This document shows, in pieces, positions 1 through 8,581 of a stretch of DNA of 64,000 nucleotides. This DNA comes from Haloquadratum walsbyi J07HQW2 (GTDB lineage: Archaea > Halobacteriota > Halobacteria > Halobacteriales > Haloferacaceae). The notes beneath the pieces are model-generated. The model did not search any database and was not told the origin of the DNA. It saw only the letters and a program-made list of their open reading frames with translations. The stretch is from contig NZ_KE356561.1 in NCBI RefSeq assembly GCF_000415985.1, positions 1,007,729-1,071,728 of the forward strand. The letters are read 5' to 3'. Within the stretch, counting starts at the first letter, position 1; each line of letters begins with the position of its first letter. The translations under genes were made by a program, and so were the position numbers.

Positions 1-19
1 CGTATTCTGTGAGAATACG
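1..19. repeat. Perfect 8-bp inverted repeat with 3-nt loop
   Basis: CGTATTCT and AGAATACG flank GTG, giving a perfect hairpin at the window edge. It lies inside the AT-poor, IS-like stretch described next and may be part of that element's terminal structure; the sequence to the left is not visible. Confidence 0.55.
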
Positions 20-199
20 CTGGTTATCGACTGGGTCCGATTCGATTATTGCTTGGGGCGGGGCGGGCAGGCCGCCATCGGAGGAGTAAGCAGAATCACT
101 CTGTTCTGGCTTGATTCGTCTCTTTCAGAATGATTGCCTGCCGCTTGAAACGATGGATGTTGCAATCTCGGGCTGGCTATCACAACGTGGATTGTTACT

Positions 200-530
200 C
201 GGGTGTCGGATTCATCCTGCGGCTAAAGGCCTGTCTTTTACCCATAAGTTCGTGGAGTCGTAACCGGACGTTTCAGACGTTCTCAGAGGTATTTTGAACG
301 CGAAAAGAAGCGAGAAGCGAGAAGCGATTCAGACAGTGATATCGGCTGTGGGGGTTACAGAACGCCGGTAATCAAGCCCACTACAATTGTTCCAAAGAGG
401 TGTTGAAACTGTAGATACCGAGGATTTCAGTCGTGCTCACCGATCCCGTTCCGCTAAAATCCTGACTCGAGTTGTGGGTAAGAGACAGGCCTTTAGGCGC
501 AGGTATTCTCCTTGATTCTGTATAAGGGCG
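200..530 (-). mobile_element. Left-end remnant of an IS1341/IS605-type element
   Basis: Two arms of 29 nt (216-244 and 475-503) are inverted copies matching at 27 of 29 positions, around about 230 bp. Read on the minus strand, the outer sequence (GGAGAATAC, then a palindromic GCCTTTAGGC-type core, then GATGAATCCGACA) matches the left end of the tnpB element at 46.65 kb. The transposase gene would lie leftward, outside the window. The rest of 1-622 holds no convincing gene; bases 530-622 are AT-rich 3' flank of the SRPBCC gene. Confidence 0.55.
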
Positions 531-622
531 CATGATGCAGCGCCAAGGTCATAACTTGATATAGTTACTTAGAATTCGTGATTTCTAAGTATAAATTAAA
601 TACTATGTCAATCTAGATGTGG

Positions 623-1102
623 TCACTCTAGTTGTTGTTTTGTCGTCTGATGTCGACCGCGGAACATTGGTTCAAATCCAATAACCCCAAATTTGGAGAG
701 TATATTGCCAAGAGCTCCACCTGGGAACTCATATTGGACGTTATCACGAAGAATTGTCTCCATCCCATCAGCAAAAAATCGGTGTGTATGCACCCACGTC
801 GAGAATGGGCCCCCACGCATTTCATCGCGAAACATCGCGGTTCCGTCGCCTGCTTCTCGGGCAGTAATCGCTGATGTCCATTGTTGTCGTGGTGTAATAC
901 CAAGTGGTTGCATAGCCATCTCAATTGTCGATCCTTCGAGAAGCACGTCTGGGTTAGCACTACCGTCAGGTCCGGTAACTGATTCGATGTCAAGATTCAT
1001 CCATGAAGGAGTCAATGCTTCTAAGCCTGAAATCTGTGAGTGAAAGTCCCAAACTGACTCGAGTGGTGCATTAATACGAATTTGTCGTGAATATGTGGCC
1101 AT
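623..1102 (-). CDS. SRPBCC-fold (polyketide cyclase/dehydrase-like) protein
   Basis: A 159-residue protein starting MATYSRQIRINAPLESVW, the typical first strand and helix of the START/SRPBCC fold, in which a small hydrophobic ligand sits in a deep pocket. The phrase WxHxHRF in the middle and the C-terminal amphipathic helix also fit the family. I chose the ATG at 1102 because the fold begins there; an in-frame ATG 23 codons upstream would add a tail with no family similarity. There is no signal peptide or membrane segment, so it is probably cytoplasmic. It lies 167 bp downstream of the glucoamylase gene on the same strand and could be read through from it, but no functional link is visible. 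The ligand is unknown. Confidence 0.75.
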   Translation of the reverse strand: MATYSRQIRINAPLESVWDFHSQISGLEALTPSWMNLDIESVTGPDGSANPDVLLEGSTIEMAMQPLGITPRQQWTSAITAREAGDGTAMFRDEMRGGPFSTWVHTHRFFADGMETILRDNVQYEFPGGALGNILSKFGVIGFEPMFRGRHQTTKQQLE

Positions 1103-1269
1103 ACATAATGAACTCACCTTGTCAGACAAAAGGACGCCGGGCGAGCAGGGAGATGAGATATCATATTTCAATCACAGTATACTACTAACAACCGTGTTAT
1201 TATAGCTTATACAGGAGTTCTTGATAGATTATTACAAGATGAAATATTGCGGATTTCACGGCAGAACTC

Positions 1270-4200
1270 TCAAATACGAGATCGAGTTACAGATGTCCCA
1301 GCAATCCGGAGATCCGTATCCGTAGCTGCGGCGACAAGGAGTTGATCTTCGACATGTTCAGCTGGAAGTGCAAGCTCGAATGATTCCTCTTCAGGGTCCG
1401 GATGAATTATTGTTGTTTCTGTTCCTGTCTTTATTGCGATGACCGCCCCATCAGTTCGTCCAGACACAATCACATCGTCACCAGCGAATCGGGTGCTTAC
1501 CTGTAGTAGTGGACCCTCTGGTCGATCAGACTCAACGTATCGATTCCGAACAACAGCAGGCATCTCAATCGGCTCGCCAGCATCGACACCATGTGCAAGC
1601 CGAACATACTGCGCCATCGACCATGCAAGTGGTGTCGCTGCACCAGTGCCCTCGCCGAAATCCCAATTATAATCGGTCCCATGTTCACGATCCCAAATCT
1701 GTTCGGCTATCATTCGTCCGGAGTTTGCGAACTCAGCCATTGTTTCAAGAAGTTTTTGTGGTGCGAGATCACCGGTCTCGGTCCCATGCATCAATTCATA
1801 TTCACCACGTTCACCGGTGAATATAGGCCACAATCGTCCTTTGCCCTTTGACTCAACCGACCATGGAGCGCCTTCATCGCCAACAGCGCGTTCACCGTAT
1901 CCATCGCCATTGTATCGATAGAATGCTGGACCCTGTGGCGTGTCAACACGAATTGTGCTATCGACCTCATTGATAGAGTTGCGAATTATTTCATCAGTCG
2001 CAGGCTTAATTCCAAGCCGGACTAATTCAAGGAATCCAGCATCAATGATTTCTCGTTCATCAAGCGTCGGTCCGTTATTCGCAAGTGTCCGAAGCTGTCC
2101 TGCATCCGGGTTACCATCGCGCGTGACACGAACATAGTATGGAGTGTTTGGATGCCGATCAGTCCCCGAATTCGTCGCAGTCCATGTCTCGATGTTTTCT
2201 GTCCACTTATCTGCAAGTGCCAACCAGGTGAGTGCATCCGCACTGTGTCCCTGTTCAATAGCAATATCACCTGCACAGGCTAATCCAGCAATCTCAGCCG
2301 CGATTGATGATGGGGAATAACCTGCTTCTTCTTCCCATCGCTCCTGTGCAGTTGGCGGTCCGTTACGAGCGACGTAATCTGCAGAAGATTTGATATTCCG
2401 GTATCCATAGCTCACATCATTGAACGTGACGCCGTGCTGACGAAGCGTCCATGCCATCACCTGTGGGAATGAGATATTATCCATCTGCTCACCACCCCAC
2501 CGTGTTCGACCGTTCAGGTAGGTATTTTGTGGAATGAATCCATAGTCATCTTGCTGATATTGATAAATATATTCGAGGGCTTCTGTCGCCGTTTCAATAT
2601 CGCCAACCGCATCAAAAACGGTGAAGACCTGATAGAGATCTCGTGACCATACGAAATTATATCCATATCCTTTTGCCTCATCAGCAGCTACAGCCTCTCC
2701 CCATGGAACAGACGGTGAGGCAATTCCAGCGCCGAGAAATGTTTTATCCTCAACAGCTCTGAGTGTCATGAGACTTACCCGATACTGCGAAGCGAGTGTT
2801 GGATCATCCGCGACAGAGTCCGGAAGCTGCTTGTCAGCAAGGAATGTTCTCCATGAATCAATGTATGAGCTGCGAACAGTTTCATATCCACGAGTTAAGG
2901 CTCCGGCTGCCTCTCCAAGCGCACCAGCCGTATCAGCATCCTCGGCAAATCCAAATGCAAGTGTCTCCGTAACCGCTGCACCCGTCCCGACTCGACCAAC
3001 AAGCACGACATTTTCATCATCAACTGCTGTGATCTGCTCTGAAACCGCTCCTTCGGTGAACAGTTTTGAGAGGTATGCTGACCCGGCGACACCGACAGTA
3101 GCCCAGTCAAATCGACTTGTAGATGTTACTGCGGCTGCAACACTGTATTCTTGACCGTGTTCATCGATAAGAAGTGGCTTTGTTTCACCAGTTTGGTCAT
3201 ATGCTTCCGTATCACGCGCAACAAGTTGATATTCATCATCTCCAAGCCGAATCCCACGGTCTGTTGCCCCTGAGTTTGTGAGTGCTGTATTCGCAATGAC
3301 ATATATTTCATACTCATTGTCGTCATGAGCATCGAATTTAACATTAGCCAAGAGTGCGTCATGTGCAGGATCACTCGCGTACTCGACGGTTAAATTCCAC
3401 TGATGACCGCGGCCGTCGCCTGTCTCTGTGATCACATGACGGAACAGTAATGATTCATCATCAATGGCTTCTGCACGTCGTTCGATTGTATCCGTTTGAT
3501 CGTCTTGCCGCGTTTCATTATGTGTCCGTGCCGTGTATTCGCTGCCATCAGCAGCATCAGTAATAAGAAAATCAACCGTTCGGAAATTCATCAGATCGAC
3601 ACGCGGGTACCGAAGCTCGGTCAGTGACCCTTCAGTGAGTGTAAACCAAACACGTGATGAGTCGGAAGCAGTATGATCAGCAACAGTTCCAACCCCGTAT
3701 TTCTCGCCAGTTGTCCATCGCGGTTGCTGACTAGGACCAGATGGTGCAGACTTCGGTGCAGGTAAGGCATCATGTTCCTCAAGAACAGCCGTTGAGTATA
3801 ATCGGAGTGCATGTGACCAACCGATTGGAGTCGCGCTATCGACTTCACCATCATCAAATATCTGTTCGGCGAAATAGCCCATCTCAGATGTAAATGGTCC
3901 ATCAGGACGGAGAATTTCATAGAGGTCTGACGCCCATCCAAACAACGTCTCTGCTGCATCTGGTCGATTATGCGTCTCAAATAGTACTGCTGCTTCAGCC
4001 GCTGCACTGGTTCCCCACGCGGTGGAGACTGACCACAACTTTTCATTCTCTTGATCCCCACTTCGCCAGGAATCGCCGCTGAATCGAATAAGTCCAGCAA
4101 TATTATCTGCATCTGAGTTTGTTCGGTAGAGCGCACGAAGCGTTGTCTTAAGATGTGATTCAAGCCGGTCAAGGCCGGTGTCATCAATTCCAGTGAGTTC

Positions 4201-5817
4201 GTCATACTCAGTAAATGCCTTAACAAGCGCAAATGAGCCGGAGTCGGCTCGAACATCACGTTCACCGTCATCAAGCCTCAGTGCATACTGCTCGTCGCTT
4301 TGGCTCCACAGCGCATCTAATCCTTGATATACGGTCATCGCCTGGTCTGTTGCGTGTTTACATAGCGTCGGGTCAAGTGGTGTGTTGGCGACAGTTGCGT
4401 ATGCTTCAAGGAATGTTGCGGTTGTATGGACGAATCGACCAACCATGTTTTCCCAGGCATTTTGACATGGTTTCGGGAGTCCATCAGTTGCAAGTGAATC
4501 ATCAAGCGCTCGAATCCCATCAGCGATGGCTGATTGAATTCGCTCAGTCTCATTCTGATCGAACGCGTCGCTGTGTTCATCAAGAACAGTCGCAAGATAA
4601 GTGACTACACTCGCAGTTTGATCGGCTTGATATTCGGGTTTTTCGGAGTTCTCAACACGTGCATTTGCCCATCCGGGGGCGAGGGACCCATCAACAGCCC
4701 AGGCTCGGTGTGGCCATGATCCATCTGCAAGTTGCGTATCACAAAAAAACGTCGCGACAGTCTTCAGTTGTGATTGAACATCAATATCGAGCATCGACCC
4801 TGCATTTAGGAGATACCTCGATATTTCTGCTTCGTCACGGAACCACGTATATCCATATCCACCAGAGTGTGCATAAAACGGATCAAATTCAGGTCCAGCA
4901 ATGTGTGATCCAGCAGGTGCCTCAAGAAGTGATAGCGCTCGAAGATCGGCGCGAACAGTCTGTTGTCGTGGAATATGGTTTGAAACGGAAATTTCTGCGC
5001 GTTCTCTAGCTGCTGTTCGAATCTCATCCGCTGTCTCGTGTTCGAGTGCGCAGTTACAGAGGTCATCAAGTGCCTCCGAACGGGAGACCTCTTGATGATC
5101 TGATAGCTGTGTTACGAGTGTTGTTTGCACAGCCCGACCATCGCGTTCAAGTGGTGCTGAAACGACAATATCACTACTGAGGTGTGTGTCCTCATACTGT
5201 TCAATCGCTGCTTCGCGAGGGAAAGTAAATGACTCAGCTGAGAGCATTTCATCAAATCGTTCAGGAACTTGCCCCCGAACATCACTAAGACCGGTTGAAG
5301 CAGTGATATAATCGTGTTCGTTGCGATGATACACCTCAACAGCGTGGGTATCATTTGGACCTCCATCCTCGTGAATAAGTCGACCAACCCGGGTTTCACG
5401 ACCCTCCGGGGCGAGTGTGATAAACGCTGTAAGGTGGGCGTCTGTTGGGATAGCTCCCTGAAGTTCAACGTGTGTCAGATGTGCACGCCCTATCGTCAGA
5501 TCAAATTGATGGATTGTGTATCCACCAGCATCAAATTCAGTCTCGACGAGACTCGTTTCTCGGTAATAATGTTGGCGAACAAGCTCAAGTTCGTCAAACC
5601 ACTGTACATCGCCATCTGCTTCGATTGCAAACCGCGAGCGGTCAATACCATAAAGTCCAGAAAGCGCCGCAGAATAATCCCGAATCGCTCCATCGCGACC
5701 GACGTGAACAAGTCGGTCTCCATGCCCTGAGAACGCACCAGTTGTCGTCTGGGACTCCTCAGGGAATTGCCGCGCGCGGTCGCGCTTGTACTCATTCAGC
5801 GCGGTCCGAAGTCTCAT
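1270..5817 (-). CDS. Tandem GH15 glucoamylase-family protein (1515 aa fusion)
   Basis: Glucan 1,4-alpha-glucosidase family; GH15 enzymes release glucose from the non-reducing ends of alpha-glucans. The protein holds two complete GH15 modules. The first has an N-terminal beta domain and an (alpha/alpha)6 barrel starting near residue 295, with GYGYTWFRDE near 321 and TPIGWSHA near 662. The second has a glucodextranase-type beta domain from about 705 and a barrel with GYGYNFVWSRD near 1051, AEQIWD near 1371 and TPLAWS near 1394. A short beta-rich tail ends the protein. Both barrels keep the W-RD motif and an AEQ glutamate where the general base is expected, so both may be active. There is no signal peptide, which suggests action on intracellular glucan. 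The gene is divergent from the GH13 gene across 93 bp. Single-module GH15 proteins are usually 600-800 residues, so this is a fusion or in-frame duplication. Confidence 0.9.
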   Translation of the reverse strand: MRLRTALNEYKRDRARQFPEESQTTTGAFSGHGDRLVHVGRDGAIRDYSAALSGLYGIDRSRFAIEADGDVQWFDELELVRQHYYRETSLVETEFDAGGYTIHQFDLTIGRAHLTHVELQGAIPTDAHLTAFITLAPEGRETRVGRLIHEDGGPNDTHAVEVYHRNEHDYITASTGLSDVRGQVPERFDEMLSAESFTFPREAAIEQYEDTHLSSDIVVSAPLERDGRAVQTTLVTQLSDHQEVSRSEALDDLCNCALEHETADEIRTAARERAEISVSNHIPRQQTVRADLRALSLLEAPAGSHIAGPEFDPFYAHSGGYGYTWFRDEAEISRYLLNAGSMLDIDVQSQLKTVATFFCDTQLADGSWPHRAWAVDGSLAPGWANARVENSEKPEYQADQTASVVTYLATVLDEHSDAFDQNETERIQSAIADGIRALDDSLATDGLPKPCQNAWENMVGRFVHTTATFLEAYATVANTPLDPTLCKHATDQAMTVYQGLDALWSQSDEQYALRLDDGERDVRADSGSFALVKAFTEYDELTGIDDTGLDRLESHLKTTLRALYRTNSDADNIAGLIRFSGDSWRSGDQENEKLWSVSTAWGTSAAAEAAVLFETHNRPDAAETLFGWASDLYEILRPDGPFTSEMGYFAEQIFDDGEVDSATPIGWSHALRLYSTAVLEEHDALPAPKSAPSGPSQQPRWTTGEKYGVGTVADHTASDSSRVWFTLTEGSLTELRYPRVDLMNFRTVDFLITDAADGSEYTARTHNETRQDDQTDTIERRAEAIDDESLLFRHVITETGDGRGHQWNLTVEYASDPAHDALLANVKFDAHDDNEYEIYVIANTALTNSGATDRGIRLGDDEYQLVARDTEAYDQTGETKPLLIDEHGQEYSVAAAVTSTSRFDWATVGVAGSAYLSKLFTEGAVSEQITAVDDENVVLVGRVGTGAAVTETLAFGFAEDADTAGALGEAAGALTRGYETVRSSYIDSWRTFLADKQLPDSVADDPTLASQYRVSLMTLRAVEDKTFLGAGIASPSVPWGEAVAADEAKGYGYNFVWSRDLYQVFTVFDAVGDIETATEALEYIYQYQQDDYGFIPQNTYLNGRTRWGGEQMDNISFPQVMAWTLRQHGVTFNDVSYGYRNIKSSADYVARNGPPTAQERWEEEAGYSPSSIAAEIAGLACAGDIAIEQGHSADALTWLALADKWTENIETWTATNSGTDRHPNTPYYVRVTRDGNPDAGQLRTLANNGPTLDEREIIDAGFLELVRLGIKPATDEIIRNSINEVDSTIRVDTPQGPAFYRYNGDGYGERAVGDEGAPWSVESKGKGRLWPIFTGERGEYELMHGTETGDLAPQKLLETMAEFANSGRMIAEQIWDREHGTDYNWDFGEGTGAATPLAWSMAQYVRLAHGVDAGEPIEMPAVVRNRYVESDRPEGPLLQVSTRFAGDDVIVSGRTDGAVIAIKTGTETTIIHPDPEEESFELALPAEHVEDQLLVAAATDTDLRIAGTSVTRSRI

Positions 5818-5910
5818 ATACAGAAATTAGTAACTGCCGGCATAAGTATTCGCAGGTCACAGCAAAATTGCAGAGTAAAGACAAAGACAGTTGCCCGCAT
5901 TAGTAGGCAT

Positions 5911-8100
5911 ATGCAGCATCCAGGTCCGCCACGATTCATGGCAGTTGGGGAGTCGCTGCAGCTATCTCCTCGTGACCCAGATCCTGAAGTATCATATCAG
6001 TGGCATGTCAAACGTGCACCGGCATCAAGTACAATTGAACTGCCCTCAGAGAACGCAGTTATCGAGTTTACCCCTGACACGCCTGGGACATTCCAAATAG
6101 GGCTTGAAACCCCAGCGAACAACCATTCACTCACTGTTCGTGTTTTTCCTGGATCGCTCGCGCCGGTTACAGCAGCTGAAGGTGTAAGCGGTTCGGGTGC
6201 GGTGAGTGGTCGCCAGAGTGGTTCAGCTCGACCAGTTACAAAGAGTGGCGGTGTCTCAGGATCAGGCTCTGGGATACGTGATGATACGGTGAATCGCGGT
6301 CGACCGCGGATTCAACTTCATGGAGATATCGAAGGAGATGAATTAGTCATCAAAGCAGATCCCCAGACACAACCAGATGATGAGACGGCTCATTCAGATA
6401 TTGACGTTGAGTTCATTGTCGATGACCGTGATGACATCAGCTCAGATGTCATTAGTACCACAGACCGCGAGATGCGGATTCCAGTGGAGGCTGTTGGACA
6501 ACGTGTTCGTGTTCATGCTGTTGGCGTAACTGATGCATACAGTGTTCCAGACAGCGTTGAATTTATCAGGGATCTTCAATCTGATGGAGGTGAAGTAGTC
6601 ATTGAAACGAAGACCAACGCTGCCGATAGTGATAGTAATAGTAATGATGACACTGACATCAATGGCGGTAGTAATGATCAGAGACAGAGTAATACGGTAG
6701 AGAATCATCCTGAGCGAACAGACGTAAATCACTCATTCAACATTCGACATCCAAACAAGCCCCCAAAATGGGCGACTGACGTCACTTTGTATGAGATTTA
6801 TATTCGAGGGTTTGTAGATGATGATGGTGAAGATGTAGATTCAACGTTTACGGCACTCACTGAGCGTCTTGATTACCTCGCAGAACTCGGTGTCGATTGT
6901 TTATGGCTTACGCCAGTGCTGCAGAACGACCATGCGCCGCATGGGTACAATATTACAGACTTCTTTCACATTGCATCAGATCTCGGTGATAGTGAGGCAT
7001 ATAAATCCTTTGTTGATGCGGCACATGAGCAAGGGATGACAGTATTATTTGATCTAGTATTGAATCACTCTGCGCGTGATCATCCATTCTATCAGGACGC
7101 CGTTGGAAATCCAGATTCACCGTATCACGACTGGTACGCCTGGCGTAGTGAGGGAGAGCCAGAGACGTATTTTGAATGGGAGTATATTGCCAATTGGAAT
7201 TTTCAAAACCTCGAGGTCCGTCGTCACCTACTTGATGTAGTTGATGAATGGATGGAGGTAGCTGATGGGTTCCGATGTGACATGGCATGGGCGGTTCCAA
7301 ACAGTTTCTGGCGGGAACTTCGTGATCGGGTCAAAACGCGTGATGAGGACTTTCTGCTCTTAGACGAGACGATTCCATATATTGCAGACTTCCACGGCGG
7401 AATGTTCGACATGCATTTTGACACGACGCTTTACTCGACACTTCGTGAGATCGGTCGCGGAGATGCTGACGCCATAGAAATTCTTGATGCAATCGATCAA
7501 CGAGAGACAGTCGGATTCCCACCACACGCTGCATTCATGCTATATGCAGAGAATCATGATGAGACCCGATATATTGTTGAATGCGGCGAAGATGCTGCAA
7601 TGGCTGTTGCTGGAGCGTTATTCACACTTCCAGGCGTTCCGATGTTGTATGGTGGGCAGGAAATGGGACAAAGAGGACGACGTGATGCACTCGCATGGGA
7701 TGATGCTCGTGAAGAAATATATACACATTATCAACGATTAATCAAACTTCGTAATAATATATCAGCTCTTGGCGTTGATGGGTCGATTAATCCTGTTAAT
7801 TATACCATCATGAATGACACAGAGCCATCAGTCGATGCTGAACGCGTCGTTGCATATGAGAGGCGAATGGATGAGGAATCATATATCTGTGTTCTCAATT
7901 TCGGAGAGAAGCCAGCCGTTATTACAATCGCAGAAACGAGTATAATTGCGCATAACGGCGACGCTAAGAGCGATGAATCTGTCAGTGTCAGTGTCAACGC
8001 ACAGAACCTCGTTACAGACACATCTGTTAGAACTGCTGAGGGGCTTAATATTGATACTGTTGGAGTTTTTGCAGTCACCACTGAGTCGAGTGAGAACTGA
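5911..8100 (+). CDS. GH13 alpha-amylase-family glycosidase
   Basis: A 729-residue enzyme. The first 250 or so residues hold an immunoglobulin-like glucan-binding domain and a low-complexity Asp/Ser/Asn linker. The GH13 barrel starts near residue 286 (LYEIYIRGF). The four conserved regions are present: DLVLNHS near 379, GFRCDMAW with the nucleophile Asp near 452, LLLDET with the acid/base Glu near 482, and ENHDETR near 547. The start at 5911 (MQHPGPPRFMAVGE) is preferred to an earlier ATG that would run into the divergent gene; 5938 is an alternative. No signal peptide is seen. Together with the adjacent GH15 protein and malQ at 48.4 kb it suggests a cytoplasmic alpha-glucan breakdown route. 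The exact specificity (amylase, maltogenic or debranching) cannot be read from the sequence. Confidence 0.9.
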   Translation: MQHPGPPRFMAVGESLQLSPRDPDPEVSYQWHVKRAPASSTIELPSENAVIEFTPDTPGTFQIGLETPANNHSLTVRVFPGSLAPVTAAEGVSGSGAVSGRQSGSARPVTKSGGVSGSGSGIRDDTVNRGRPRIQLHGDIEGDELVIKADPQTQPDDETAHSDIDVEFIVDDRDDISSDVISTTDREMRIPVEAVGQRVRVHAVGVTDAYSVPDSVEFIRDLQSDGGEVVIETKTNAADSDSNSNDDTDINGGSNDQRQSNTVENHPERTDVNHSFNIRHPNKPPKWATDVTLYEIYIRGFVDDDGEDVDSTFTALTERLDYLAELGVDCLWLTPVLQNDHAPHGYNITDFFHIASDLGDSEAYKSFVDAAHEQGMTVLFDLVLNHSARDHPFYQDAVGNPDSPYHDWYAWRSEGEPETYFEWEYIANWNFQNLEVRRHLLDVVDEWMEVADGFRCDMAWAVPNSFWRELRDRVKTRDEDFLLLDETIPYIADFHGGMFDMHFDTTLYSTLREIGRGDADAIEILDAIDQRETVGFPPHAAFMLYAENHDETRYIVECGEDAAMAVAGALFTLPGVPMLYGGQEMGQRGRRDALAWDDAREEIYTHYQRLIKLRNNISALGVDGSINPVNYTIMNDTEPSVDAERVVAYERRMDEESYICVLNFGEKPAVITIAETSIIAHNGDAKSDESVSVSVNAQNLVTDTSVRTAEGLNIDTVGVFAVTTESSEN

Positions 8101-8215
8101 CACGTCTTTATTCAGTAATAAAGAGACAGAAGTTTTTGTCCGATAGTTATCATTCGTGACTCATGTCGTCGAGTATCCCATACATTCGAGTTACTGTGGC
8201 ACGTACAGGTAAATA

Positions 8216-8473
8216 GTGACAGAGTCGTACACTTGCCCGCAGTGTGGGCACACAGAGGATCGACCATATCGTGTCCGTCTGATAATTTTAACATGTCCGG
8301 TATGTGATGAGAATGGACAGTTCCTCCATACATCATTTCATTCTCAGCTTGAGGCGATTCCTAAGGATGCACGCCCTAGTGGGTGGGAAGAGATGGCTGT
8401 TGACGAACAAATGCAATATGCAATTCGTGAAGGGTTAATTGAGATTGACCTCACTGGTCCAATGGAAGAATGA
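8216..8473 (+). CDS. Small CxxC zinc-finger protein
   Basis: An 85-residue protein with a GTG start. CPQCG near residue 7 and CPVC near 27 form a four-cysteine zinc ribbon; the rest is acidic and helical. Such small CPxCG proteins are abundant in haloarchaea and mostly uncharacterised. It follows the amylase gene by 115 bp on the same strand. An upstream ATG in another frame is not usable. No function is assigned. Confidence 0.7.
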   Translation: MTESYTCPQCGHTEDRPYRVRLIILTCPVCDENGQFLHTSFHSQLEAIPKDARPSGWEEMAVDEQMQYAIREGLIEIDLTGPMEE

Positions 8474-8581
8474 ACGCAAGGTGGTAATTATGATAGCAAC
8501 CAGAATGTAATAGAATCAATTCAATTTTTACACGTTTACAAAAATTCATAGAGAAATTCCCATGAGTTCATATAGGGGAAT

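Noticed and set aside
623-1171. Longer start of the SRPBCC gene with an N-terminal extension
   Set aside because: The extra 23 residues match no signal peptide or domain and the fold starts exactly at the next ATG.
3621-4274. 217-codon frame inside the glucoamylase gene
   Set aside because: It is a shadow of the GH15 gene in another frame; composition is Leu/Arg/His-rich, unlike the acidic proteins here.
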